Source: Larkinella humicola (GTDB taxonomy: Bacteria; Bacteroidota; Bacteroidia; Cytophagales; Spirosomataceae). Taken from it: 64,000 nucleotides of DNA. Location: the NCBI RefSeq assembly GCF_008727875.1, contig NZ_VTWS01000001.1, forward strand, positions 1,550,001 through 1,614,000, in the 5' to 3' direction. Every line of letters starts with the position of its first letter. Position 1 is the stretch's first letter. Below the pieces are notes generated by a model. It ran no database searches. It worked only from the letters and a program-made list of their open reading frames with translations, and was not told the DNA's origin. The position numbers were made by a program, and so were the translations under genes. Positions 51,657-60,209 of this stretch are shown here, piece by piece.

Positions 51657-54600
51657 TTGATCATGGTATCACAACAAACCAATAAACCATACCAGCCCCG
51701 GCACCCCATTCGCATCGTTACGGCAGCTTCTTTGTTCGACGGCCACGATGCTGCCATCAATATCATGCGCCGGATCATGCAGGCATCCGGTGCCGAAGTG
51801 ATTCACCTGGGCCACAACCGGTCGGTGGCTGAGATTGTCGACTGCGCCATTCAGGAGGATGTGCAGGGCATTGCTGTTACGTCGTACCAGGGTGGACATG
51901 TCGAATTCTTTAAGTATATGATTGATTTACTTCGGGAACGAAAAGCGGCTCATATCAAGGTATTTGGCGGTGGCGGTGGCACGATTTTACCCGCCGAAAT
52001 AGACGAGCTGCACCAGTATGGCGTAACCCGGCTTTATTCGCCGGATGATGGGCGTACGATGGGGTTGCAGGGCATGATCAACGACTTGCTGGAACACTGT
52101 GACCACCCGACCGGAACAGCCGATCACCTGGCGAAACTGAACGGACAACTGGCTTCGCTCGCCCAGACCAAAGATGTGAATCTGATCGGAGAATTGATTT
52201 CGGTGGCGGAAAATGAACCGGAGTCGTACGAAAAAATCGACCAGTCGTTTCAACAAACCGACCGCGGTTCTATCCCGGTTTTGGGGATCACCGGAACCGG
52301 TGGCGCGGGCAAATCGTCCCTGGTCGATGAACTCGTTCGGCGTTTTTTACTGACGAATCCCGACAAAACCATCGCCATTATTTCCGTCGATCCTTCGAAA
52401 CGCAAAACCGGGGGTGCCTTGCTGGGCGACCGCATCCGCATGAATGCCATCCACCCCGACCTGGCAGCCGGTCGGGTGTATATGCGCTCTCTGGCGACCC
52501 GTCAGGCCAATCTGGCGCTCAGTAAACACGTTCGGGATGCGATCGAGATCTGCCAACAGGCCCGCTTCGACCTGATCATCATTGAAACCTCCGGCATCGG
52601 GCAGTCAGATACCGAAATCACCGAGCATTCGGACGTCAGTTTATACGTCATGACGGCAGAATACGGTGCCGCCACGCAACTGGAAAAAATCGACATGCTT
52701 GATTTTGCCGACGTCATCGCCATCAATAAGTTCGACAAACGGGGGTCGTTGGACGCGATGCGGGATGTTCGCAAACAATACCGCCGAAATCACGCAGTCA
52801 CCAATCCCGGGATCTGGGAACTCCCGGACGATGAACTTCCCATATTCGGAACGATTGCATCCCAGTTTAACGACGCAGGCATGAACGCGCTGTTCTCGAA
52901 ACTGATGCAACTGGTTCAGCAAAAAACCGGGACTCATTTTCTGAATCAGGTGCTTCTTACTCAATCCTCGGCGACAGCCTCGGCCATCATTCCGGCAGAA
53001 CGGGTTCGCTACCTGGCCGAAATTGTCGAAACCAGTGACCAGTATGATGCCTTTGTGAAGGAGCAGGTGGTTATTGCCCGGAAGATGTATCAAATCGACG
53101 GGGTCTTGAAAACCCTGTCAGCGGTCGAAGACCCTGACAGCGGTTTGGGTGATACAAATTCAATTCAACCGCTGTCAGGGTCTTCGACCGCTGACAGGGT
53201 TTCAGACGACAGGGTTACGCCAGACCTCCAAGCCCTTTATGCCGACTTAGAAAACCGCCTTCACCACGATTGCCGGCGACTTCTGGAAGACTGGCCGGCC
53301 CTGAAGCAGAAATACCGGGCGGATACCTACCAGTATCAGGTTCGGGACAAAACGATTCACCAGAGCCTGTTTTCAACTTCCCTGTCCGGTTTACGAATTC
53401 CGAAAATCAGTTTGCCGACCTACGAAGACTGGGGTGATATTCTGCATTGGCTGCTGACCGAAAATGTGCCGGGCGAGTTTCCCTATGCCGCCGGGGTGTT
53501 TCCCCTGAAGCGCGAAGGCGAAGATCCCGCGCGGATGTTTGCAGGCGAGGGCGGCCCGGAGCGCACCAACCGACGGTTTCATTACGTCTCGAAAGGCATG
53601 CCCGCCAAACGGCTTTCCACCGCGTTTGATTCGGTCACTCTTTACGGCGAAGACCCGGATTACCGCCCTGACATTTATGGCAAAATCGGCAACTCCGGCG
53701 TCAACATCTGCACCCTGGACGACGCCAAAAAGCTCTACAGCGGTTTTAACCTCTGCGACCCGGCCACCTCGGTTTCGATGACCATCAACGGCCCGGCCCC
53801 CATGCTGCTCGGTTTTTTTCTGAATGCCGCCATTGACCAGCAGTGCGAGTTGTATTTGCGCCAAACCGGCCCCCAGCCCCCTGATGAGGGAATGGAAACC
53901 GTCGAAGCAAACTCCCCCTTCAGTGGTCTGGGGAGTAAAGTTGCTTATCAGGGCGAATTACCAAACGGTAATACGGGGTTGGGATTGATGCTGCTGGGCA
54001 CCACCGGCGATCAGGTTCTGCCAAAAGAGGTGTATGAAAAGATTAAGGCGGATACGCTGCGGCAGGTACGGGGAACCGTTCAGGCGGACATTCTGAAAGA
54101 AGATCAGGCGCAGAATACCTGCATTTTTTCGACGGAATTTGCCCTGCGGATGATGGGCGACATCCAGCAGTATTTCACCGACCGGCAGGTTCGCAACTTT
54201 TATTCCGTCTCCATCTCGGGCTACCATATTGCCGAAGCGGGTGCCAATCCGATCTCGCAGTTGGCCTTTACGCTTTCCAACGGGTTTACGTTTGTGGAAT
54301 ATTACCTCGCCCGGGGCATGAAAATCGACGATTTTGCCCCCAACCTCTCGTTCTTTTTTTCCAACGGGATGGACCCGGAATACTCCGTGCTGGGTCGCGT
54401 GGCCCGGCGAATCTGGGCGAAAGCGATGAAATACAAATACAAAGGCAATGAACGTTCGCAAAAGCTGAAATACCACATCCAGACCTCCGGCCGGAGTTTG
54501 CACGCACAGGAAATCGCGTTCAACGACATCCGCACTACCTTGCAGGCCCTGAGCGCGTTGTCGGACAACTGCAATTCCCTGCACACCAACGCCTATGACG

Positions 54601-55169
54601 AAGCCATTACGACGCCCACCGAGGAAAGTGTTCGGCGGGCGATGGCCATTCAGTTGATCATCAACAAGGAGTTCGGCCTTTCCCGACACGAAAACCCCTT
54701 GCAGGGCTCCTTCGGAATGGAAGAACTTACGGATTTGGTCGAACAGGCGGTTTTGAATGAATTCCGTAGTCTGAACGAGCGCGGTGGCGTTTTGGGTGCG
54801 ATGGAACGCATGTACCAGCGCAGTAAAATTCAGGACGAGTCGATGGTCTATGAAATGCAGAAACACAGCGGCAAACTCCCCATCATTGGCGTCAACACAT
54901 TTCTGGACCCCAACGGGTCGCCCACCAGCATTCCGCAGGAGGTCATCCGCTCGACCGACGATGAAAAACGCTACGCCATCGAATCCCGGAAAGCCTTTCA
55001 GGAACGGAATCGCGAAGCGGCTAATGCGGTTTTGAAACAAATACAACAAACCGCATTAACCAACGGCAATATCTTTGAAGCCCTGATGGAAGCCACGAAA
55101 GTTTGCTCACTGGGACAACTGTCACGAGCCTTGTATGAAGTGGGTGGCCAATACCGCCGGAATATGTAG
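51657..55169 (+). CDS. icmF: Fused isobutyryl-CoA mutase (IcmF)
   Basis: A 1170-residue B12 enzyme combining, in order, the cobalamin-binding domain (His30 in the DGHDAA motif, about 15-150), a MeaB-like G-domain chaperone (Walker [10 protein letters not shown], 213-221; about 205-455) and the acyl-CoA mutase barrel (about 545-1165). This order is that of IcmF, not of methylmalonyl-CoA mutase. It interconverts isobutyryl-CoA and n-butyryl-CoA (and related branched acyl-CoAs), with GTP-dependent repair of cofactor loading. It is longer than the usual 1090-1120 residues: residues 485-516 are encoded by a perfect palindrome and residues about 739-759 by a second inverted repeat, both in linker-like regions. 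No other B12 gene is nearby. Confidence 0.93.
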   Translation: MIMVSQQTNKPYQPRHPIRIVTAASLFDGHDAAINIMRRIMQASGAEVIHLGHNRSVAEIVDCAIQEDVQGIAVTSYQGGHVEFFKYMIDLLRERKAAHIKVFGGGGGTILPAEIDELHQYGVTRLYSPDDGRTMGLQGMINDLLEHCDHPTGTADHLAKLNGQLASLAQTKDVNLIGELISVAENEPESYEKIDQSFQQTDRGSIPVLGITGTGGAGKSSLVDELVRRFLLTNPDKTIAIISVDPSKRKTGGALLGDRIRMNAIHPDLAAGRVYMRSLATRQANLALSKHVRDAIEICQQARFDLIIIETSGIGQSDTEITEHSDVSLYVMTAEYGAATQLEKIDMLDFADVIAINKFDKRGSLDAMRDVRKQYRRNHAVTNPGIWELPDDELPIFGTIASQFNDAGMNALFSKLMQLVQQKTGTHFLNQVLLTQSSATASAIIPAERVRYLAEIVETSDQYDAFVKEQVVIARKMYQIDGVLKTLSAVEDPDSGLGDTNSIQPLSGSSTADRVSDDRVTPDLQALYADLENRLHHDCRRLLEDWPALKQKYRADTYQYQVRDKTIHQSLFSTSLSGLRIPKISLPTYEDWGDILHWLLTENVPGEFPYAAGVFPLKREGEDPARMFAGEGGPERTNRRFHYVSKGMPAKRLSTAFDSVTLYGEDPDYRPDIYGKIGNSGVNICTLDDAKKLYSGFNLCDPATSVSMTINGPAPMLLGFFLNAAIDQQCELYLRQTGPQPPDEGMETVEANSPFSGLGSKVAYQGELPNGNTGLGLMLLGTTGDQVLPKEVYEKIKADTLRQVRGTVQADILKEDQAQNTCIFSTEFALRMMGDIQQYFTDRQVRNFYSVSISGYHIAEAGANPISQLAFTLSNGFTFVEYYLARGMKIDDFAPNLSFFFSNGMDPEYSVLGRVARRIWAKAMKYKYKGNERSQKLKYHIQTSGRSLHAQEIAFNDIRTTLQALSALSDNCNSLHTNAYDEAITTPTEESVRRAMAIQLIINKEFGLSRHENPLQGSFGMEELTDLVEQAVLNEFRSLNERGGVLGAMERMYQRSKIQDESMVYEMQKHSGKLPIIGVNTFLDPNGSPTSIPQEVIRSTDDEKRYAIESRKAFQERNREAANAVLKQIQQTALTNGNIFEALMEATKVCSLGQLSRALYEVGGQYRRNM
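53110..53202. repeat. Long palindrome G inside icmF: perfect 36-bp arms, 21-nt loop
   Basis: Arms 53110-53145 and 53167-53202 are exact inverted copies, built from the words CCTGTCAGCGG and CCTGACAGCGG. The whole element is 93 nt (a multiple of 3) and reads through in frame, contributing about 31 residues to the IcmF linker between the G domain and the mutase domain. Confidence 0.97.
53871..53933. repeat. Second intragenic inverted repeat in icmF, REP-like
   Basis: Arms 53871-53890 and 53914-53933 match at 16 of 20 positions (CCCCAGCCCCCTGATGAGGG and its inverse). The element is read in frame as [20 protein letters not shown], in a loop that varies among IcmF proteins. Confidence 0.7.
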
Positions 55170-55294
55170 AAAACGCAACAGTATGATCATGAAAGGGACT
55201 TGTTTTTATAATCCAAGATAGTATCGGGCGGCTTTGTTAAAGTTGGGGAGAATGTTGAAATTATGTCAAAATCTAACCTCTTTCTCCCACCTGT

Positions 55295-58200
55295 ATGAAA
55301 AAGATCGATACGGTCCGTTATCATTGTTTCGGGCTCATTCTGGCAATGCTGTGGTTATCAGACATTGCTTTTGCGCAAAACCAACGCTACACGCTAAGTG
55401 GTCGCGTTACCGATGCCACGGGGCAAGGTCTGCCCGGCGTTACCGTCGTACTTACCGGAACCACACTCGGTTCTGCGTCCGACGAAAATGGGAATTACAC
55501 GTTTGGCGTTTCGCTGCCTGCCGGGACGTATTCGCTCAATTTCAGTTTCATCGGGTATACGCCTGTGAAACAAACCATTTCACTGGGTAGCCAACCCACC
55601 ATCACGACCAATGCGTCACTGAAGGAAGACGCCATGAACCTGGACGAAGTGGTGGCCACCGGCTCGACCACCGAGACCTCCCGGCGCGAACTGGGAAATG
55701 CCATCAGCACCATCCGGGCCGAAAGTCTGTCGCAAACCGGTTCCGGCGGGCTGCTCAACAGTTTACAGGGGAAAGTTCCCGGTGCGCAGATTACGCAAAA
55801 CTCCGGCGATCCGGCGGGTGGAATGTCCGTCCGCTTGCGCGGCATCAAGTCCCTGACCGGCTCCTCCGATCCGCTTTATGTAGTCGACGGCGTGATTGTC
55901 AGCAATGCCAGCACAAATGTGTCACAATTGGCCGTGGGCAATCAGATTGGTCAGTCGAACCCCAGCCAGAACCGCCTGGCAGATATCAATCCGGCCGACA
56001 TTGCCACGGTGAACGTTCTGAACGGAGCAGCCGCAGCGGCTCAGTACGGGTCACGGGCCGCCAACGGGGTGGTGCTCATTACGACCAAACGCGGGCAAAC
56101 GGGCGCCCCGCGCGTGAGCTTTTCCACCAGTTACAGCGTGAATGAACTGCGGAAAAAAGTGTACATCACGACCTATCCCAAGCAGTTCGGTTTTGCCGAT
56201 TTACGGCTCCACACCATTGGTGTCCCATCGGCGGCTCAACTGGCAGCTAATCCCGGCGTCACGACCACCCCGATCGTGCGGGATGGCGTCGCGGCCAATC
56301 TGGCAACGAACCTGGTAGACGTCACGCGCTACGACTATTTCGATGAACTATTCCGTACCGGTACGGGAACCGACAATTCCATTTCCGTATCCGGTGGCCG
56401 TGAAAACACGCAGTATTACGTTTCCTTTGGGTATCTGTACAACCAGGGCATTCTCAAAAATACCGACTTCCAACGCTACAACCTTCGCGCCCGGCTTGAC
56501 CAGCGGCTGACCAACTGGGCCAAAATGACCGCCGGTTTGAGTTACAGCAACAGTTTTTCGAACGAAAAGGCCAACGGTAATGTGTTTTACAGCCCGATCA
56601 ACTCGGTGAACATTACGAACAACATTTGGGACATCACCAAACGCGATGCCGCCGGCAATTTGCTGGCCGTGGAACCGTCGCGCGTTAACCCGCTGTCGAC
56701 CATCGAAGACATGCGTTCGACCCAGAGCACCAACCGCACCATCGGCGATTTTCAGTTGAACCTCACACCCTTAAAAGGACTAAGCGTCGACTGGATTCTC
56801 GGTGTCGATTCGTATTCGCAAGTGGGCCAGAACTACATCCGGCCTTACCCTTACCAAGCGACGGCCGGTTTGCCGCTGGAGCGGTATCCGAATGGGTATG
56901 CGGCCACGGCCAACAACCAGGTGCTTTTGCTCAACTCCGACTTCAACGTATCGTACGAACGGCAGTTCAACGAGAATTTCAAGCTGAACGCGATTGCCGG
57001 TTTCAACTACCAATACAACCAGGCCGACTACACAGTGGCCGCTGGTCAAAACCTGGCTCCGTTCATCGAAACCGTCAGTGGCGCGGCCAGTACGACCGTC
57101 GGAGCGATTTACAACCTCGACCGGTATAATTTGAGCGGCTATTTCGGACAGGTAACACTGGGTTTCAAGAATCTGGCTTTTCTGACGGCGGCCGTCCGGC
57201 GCGACCGTTCCTCAAAATTTTCGCCCACTGAAACCAACCAGATTTATCCCAAATTCAGCGGTTCGTTCGTGGTTTCGGACCTGAATTTCTGGAAAAATGT
57301 ATCCTTCAACAACGTCTGGAATGGCCTGAAACTGAGAGCTTCGTACGGCGAATCGGGCAATTTGTCGGGGTTGGCTTCCTACAGCCGGTTCTGGCAATTC
57401 TCACCAACGCCTTTTCTCGGAAAAAATACCATCATTCCGGGCGGTATTCTCGCCAATCCGCGCGTGCGTCCTGAACGCATGTCCGAGGTGGAAGGTGGTG
57501 CCGATTTATCGTTCCTCAACAACCGGCTCAATCTGACGGCTACGGTCTATTACCAGGACATCACAGACCTGGTTGTAAACCGCGTTTTGGCTCCCTCCTA
57601 CGGCGGTACCAACATTGTGAACAACGTCGGACAGATGGAAAACCGGGGGGTTGAACTGTCGCTGGACATGACGCCGATCAAAACCAAAGACTGGTCTTGG
57701 GATTTCACGTTTATTTACAACCGCAACCGCAACAAAGTGCTCGAACTGGGCAGCCCGGTCATTAGCATCGGAACGGCCGCTGGCTCAATCTATTTGTTGA
57801 AAGGCCAGCCCGCCGGTGTTTTTTACGGAACCACGTACGCAACCAATCCTGACGGTTCGTATCTGCTGACGCCCCAAGGCTTTACGCAGGTTGAACGCGG
57901 CACTCAAACCCAGGGGTCGGTCAATTACACGGTCGATCATACCGGCCCGGATGGTCAGCCGAAAGGCACCCCTGTGAGTGCCGTCATCGGGAATCCGAAT
58001 CCGAAATGGACGGGTTCATTTTCCAGCAGTCTGGCGTATAAAAAACTGTCGCTGCGGATTTTACTCGATGCTGTGCAGGGTTTTGACGTTTACAACTCGG
58101 ACAAACGGACCCGCCAGGGCGTCGGAATCGGCGAATACGCGGAGAAGGAGTTGAAAGGTGAATTGCCGCGCGGGTACATCTATTCGATCTATAACACCGA

Positions 58201-58456
58201 AGCCTGGCGGATTGAAGACGGGTCGTTTGTTAAACTCCGCGAGCTGGCACTGAGCTACAAACTGCCGTCACTGGTCAAAAACATGAGCAATTTCAGCATT
58301 TCGCTGGTGGGTCGTAACCTCTATTCGTGGGACAACTACACCGGTTTTGACCCCGAAACCAACGCGGGCGGCACGTCCGATCTGGTGCGCGGTCTGGATT
58401 TCGGCAACGTCCCCATTCCCCGTACCTACCAGGTTCAGCTTTCGGCGACGTTTTAA
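55295..58456 (+). CDS. SusC/RagA-type TonB-dependent outer membrane transporter
   Basis: A 1053-residue outer-membrane receptor. After a signal peptide (about 1-28, ending FAQN), a carboxypeptidase-like beta domain covers about 30-115 (LSGRVTDATGQGLPGVTVVL), then the SusC signature LDEVVATG, the plug (about 130-250; VRLRGIKSLTGSSDPLYVVDG, NGAAAAAQYGSRAANGVVLI) and a long beta-barrel ending in YQVQLSATF with the terminal aromatic residue. It imports an oligomeric nutrient, glycan or peptide, captured by the SusD partner at 58508. The pair is close (51 nt). No sensor regulator is adjacent. Confidence 0.95.
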   Translation: MKKIDTVRYHCFGLILAMLWLSDIAFAQNQRYTLSGRVTDATGQGLPGVTVVLTGTTLGSASDENGNYTFGVSLPAGTYSLNFSFIGYTPVKQTISLGSQPTITTNASLKEDAMNLDEVVATGSTTETSRRELGNAISTIRAESLSQTGSGGLLNSLQGKVPGAQITQNSGDPAGGMSVRLRGIKSLTGSSDPLYVVDGVIVSNASTNVSQLAVGNQIGQSNPSQNRLADINPADIATVNVLNGAAAAAQYGSRAANGVVLITTKRGQTGAPRVSFSTSYSVNELRKKVYITTYPKQFGFADLRLHTIGVPSAAQLAANPGVTTTPIVRDGVAANLATNLVDVTRYDYFDELFRTGTGTDNSISVSGGRENTQYYVSFGYLYNQGILKNTDFQRYNLRARLDQRLTNWAKMTAGLSYSNSFSNEKANGNVFYSPINSVNITNNIWDITKRDAAGNLLAVEPSRVNPLSTIEDMRSTQSTNRTIGDFQLNLTPLKGLSVDWILGVDSYSQVGQNYIRPYPYQATAGLPLERYPNGYAATANNQVLLLNSDFNVSYERQFNENFKLNAIAGFNYQYNQADYTVAAGQNLAPFIETVSGAASTTVGAIYNLDRYNLSGYFGQVTLGFKNLAFLTAAVRRDRSSKFSPTETNQIYPKFSGSFVVSDLNFWKNVSFNNVWNGLKLRASYGESGNLSGLASYSRFWQFSPTPFLGKNTIIPGGILANPRVRPERMSEVEGGADLSFLNNRLNLTATVYYQDITDLVVNRVLAPSYGGTNIVNNVGQMENRGVELSLDMTPIKTKDWSWDFTFIYNRNRNKVLELGSPVISIGTAAGSIYLLKGQPAGVFYGTTYATNPDGSYLLTPQGFTQVERGTQTQGSVNYTVDHTGPDGQPKGTPVSAVIGNPNPKWTGSFSSSLAYKKLSLRILLDAVQGFDVYNSDKRTRQGVGIGEYAEKELKGELPRGYIYSIYNTEAWRIEDGSFVKLRELALSYKLPSLVKNMSNFSISLVGRNLYSWDNYTGFDPETNAGGTSDLVRGLDFGNVPIPRTYQVQLSATF

Positions 58457-58507
58457 TCCATTAGAAAAATGCGGAATCACCCTTCATCGTTTTAACTTTT
58501 TACGATC

Positions 58508-59833
58508 ATGATCCTGAAAAAATATACAAGTGTATGCTGCCTGCTGATTATCCTGATCAGCCAGAATGCCTGCCGCGAAGAGTACCTGAACCCCAGTGCC
58601 GCCAGTGAACAACAGGTGATCAACTCCCCTGACGGCCTGCTGGCGCTGGCCAACGGCCTGCAGTCCCGGTATACCGCCGGTCGGTTGGGCGCGATTTACA
58701 ATGCCGTTGCCGCCGGGGGACTAACCACCCGGGAATTTCGGGTACTGAATGCAGGGAACGTCGATGAAATTGGGCTCGAAGCGGGTTTGGCCAACGTGAC
58801 CAATCAGAATTCGGTGGTACGCCAGCTCTGGACCAGTTGCCTGATTGTCAATTCCAATGCCGACATCATTCTGGCCAATACCGATAAAATTGCCGAAGCC
58901 GGAACCAAAAGCGGTATTGTGGCCTACGCAGCCATTTTCAAGGCGCTCTCGCTGGGAACCCTCGCGCAGTTTTTCGAGCAGGCTCCCATCAAGGCGGGCG
59001 AAAATGCCCCTTTTGTTCCCCGCGCCCAGTTGCTGGCCGAAGCCATTGCTCAACTGGAAGCTGCCGCCACGCTGGTGGGTTCAACCCCGTTGTCTGACAA
59101 ATTCAAACTCGGCATTGTTCCGGGCATCGACATTCCCAACACCCTTCAGGCGCTCATCGCGCGGTATAGTTTGTTTGCCGGTGATTATACCAAAGCCCTG
59201 GCAGCCGCCGGAAAGGTTGATCTGACGAAACGCTCTTTTTTCTCGTTCGACGACAACACCCGGAATCCTATTTTTGAAACCGCCTTCAGCAACCGGAACG
59301 TCATTGAACCGACCAATGCAACACTGGGTTTACCGACGGTTTTAATGCCTGATCCGGCTGACAAACGGATTGCGCTTTACATTCGGACAACGCCCAGCGC
59401 AACGCAGAACCTGGGTACCGGTTTTGCCACGGCCAACAACGCTCCGCTTCCGGTTTATCTGCCGGGCGAAATGCTGCTCATCCGGGCCGAAGCCTTGATT
59501 CGCTCCATTGGTTCCGGCGGTTCGCCAACCAATGTGACTCTGGCCATTGCCGAGCTAAACAAGGTGTTGACGAAAACGGCAGCCACCGATGCCTGGGGCC
59601 TTGGTGCCGCACTACCAGCCTATTTGGGTCCGGTTCAGGCGGCTGATGTCCTGACCGAAATTTACCGCAACCGGGCCATCGAGTTGGCCTACAGCGGTTT
59701 CCGGCTGGAAGACAGCCGTCGCTTTGGCCGTTCAGGACCGAGTGTGACCGGCGAACGCAACCGCAACTTTATGCCGTATCCCCGAACCGAGCGGGATAAC
59801 AACACCAGTACGCCAGCCAAAGACCCCGACTGA
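58508..59833 (+). CDS. SusD/RagB-type nutrient-binding lipoprotein
   Basis: A 441-residue surface lipoprotein; the signal ends LIILISQNAC (lipobox Cys). The helical SusD/RagB fold is indicated by EYLNPSAASEQQVINSPDGL, AEALIRSIGSGG, and the C-terminal RNRAIELAYSGFRLEDSRRFGR block. It forms a lid on the SusC channel at 55295 and binds the ligand outside the cell. Shorter than the 500-600 residues of many glycan-type SusD proteins, so a smaller or non-glycan substrate is possible. A hairpin follows at 59857. Confidence 0.92.
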   Translation: MILKKYTSVCCLLIILISQNACREEYLNPSAASEQQVINSPDGLLALANGLQSRYTAGRLGAIYNAVAAGGLTTREFRVLNAGNVDEIGLEAGLANVTNQNSVVRQLWTSCLIVNSNADIILANTDKIAEAGTKSGIVAYAAIFKALSLGTLAQFFEQAPIKAGENAPFVPRAQLLAEAIAQLEAAATLVGSTPLSDKFKLGIVPGIDIPNTLQALIARYSLFAGDYTKALAAAGKVDLTKRSFFSFDDNTRNPIFETAFSNRNVIEPTNATLGLPTVLMPDPADKRIALYIRTTPSATQNLGTGFATANNAPLPVYLPGEMLLIRAEALIRSIGSGGSPTNVTLAIAELNKVLTKTAATDAWGLGAALPAYLGPVQAADVLTEIYRNRAIELAYSGFRLEDSRRFGRSGPSVTGERNRNFMPYPRTERDNNTSTPAKDPD

Positions 59834-60209
59834 CACCCCAATCATCCAAACTTTTTGAGCGGGCGGTAGCTGATGATATCGCCCGCTCGCTTTATACCCA
59901 TTGAAACCGAAAAAGAACATTTACCAGATTGGGTTGAGGTTGGCGCGAAAAATGCAAAGACTCGGTAGATGTATCAAAAATCCGCACCGTCTTTTGTCTG
60001 GCAATCCGCTCTTTCTCTAGCTTGCAATTAATAAAACATCACCTGTTGATGCGTTTTTTTTGGAGAAAGGGTTAAAAAATAATGGTCTACCAATGACACC
60101 ATTATTGAATGAGAATACTAATTTAAGGCGATCAATGACTTCATGGCAGTGTCATCGTTGACCTGATTTACCTGGAAATTTGCCGCAACACTGTACTTGA
60201 AGCTTCACA
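59834..60209. other. Intergenic region after susD
   Basis: Contains the hairpin at 59857-59888. From 59890 to 60209 I see no ORF, repeat or perfect -7 element; it must contain the promoter of the glucosidase gene. Confidence 0.6.
59857..59893 (+). terminator. Hairpin after susD
   Basis: Perfect 9-bp GC-rich stem (GAGCGGGCG with CGCCCGCTC), 14-nt loop, then a short T-containing stretch. Weak as a terminator because the T-run is short. Confidence 0.6.

Noticed and set aside
53958-55049. 363-codon open frame opposite icmF
   Set aside because: Antisense shadow of the conserved mutase barrel.
55170-55294. Riboswitch or regulator site upstream of susC
   Set aside because: Only a weak GGGGAGAA/TTTCTCCC pairing is visible, with no conserved riboswitch core in the 125-bp gap.
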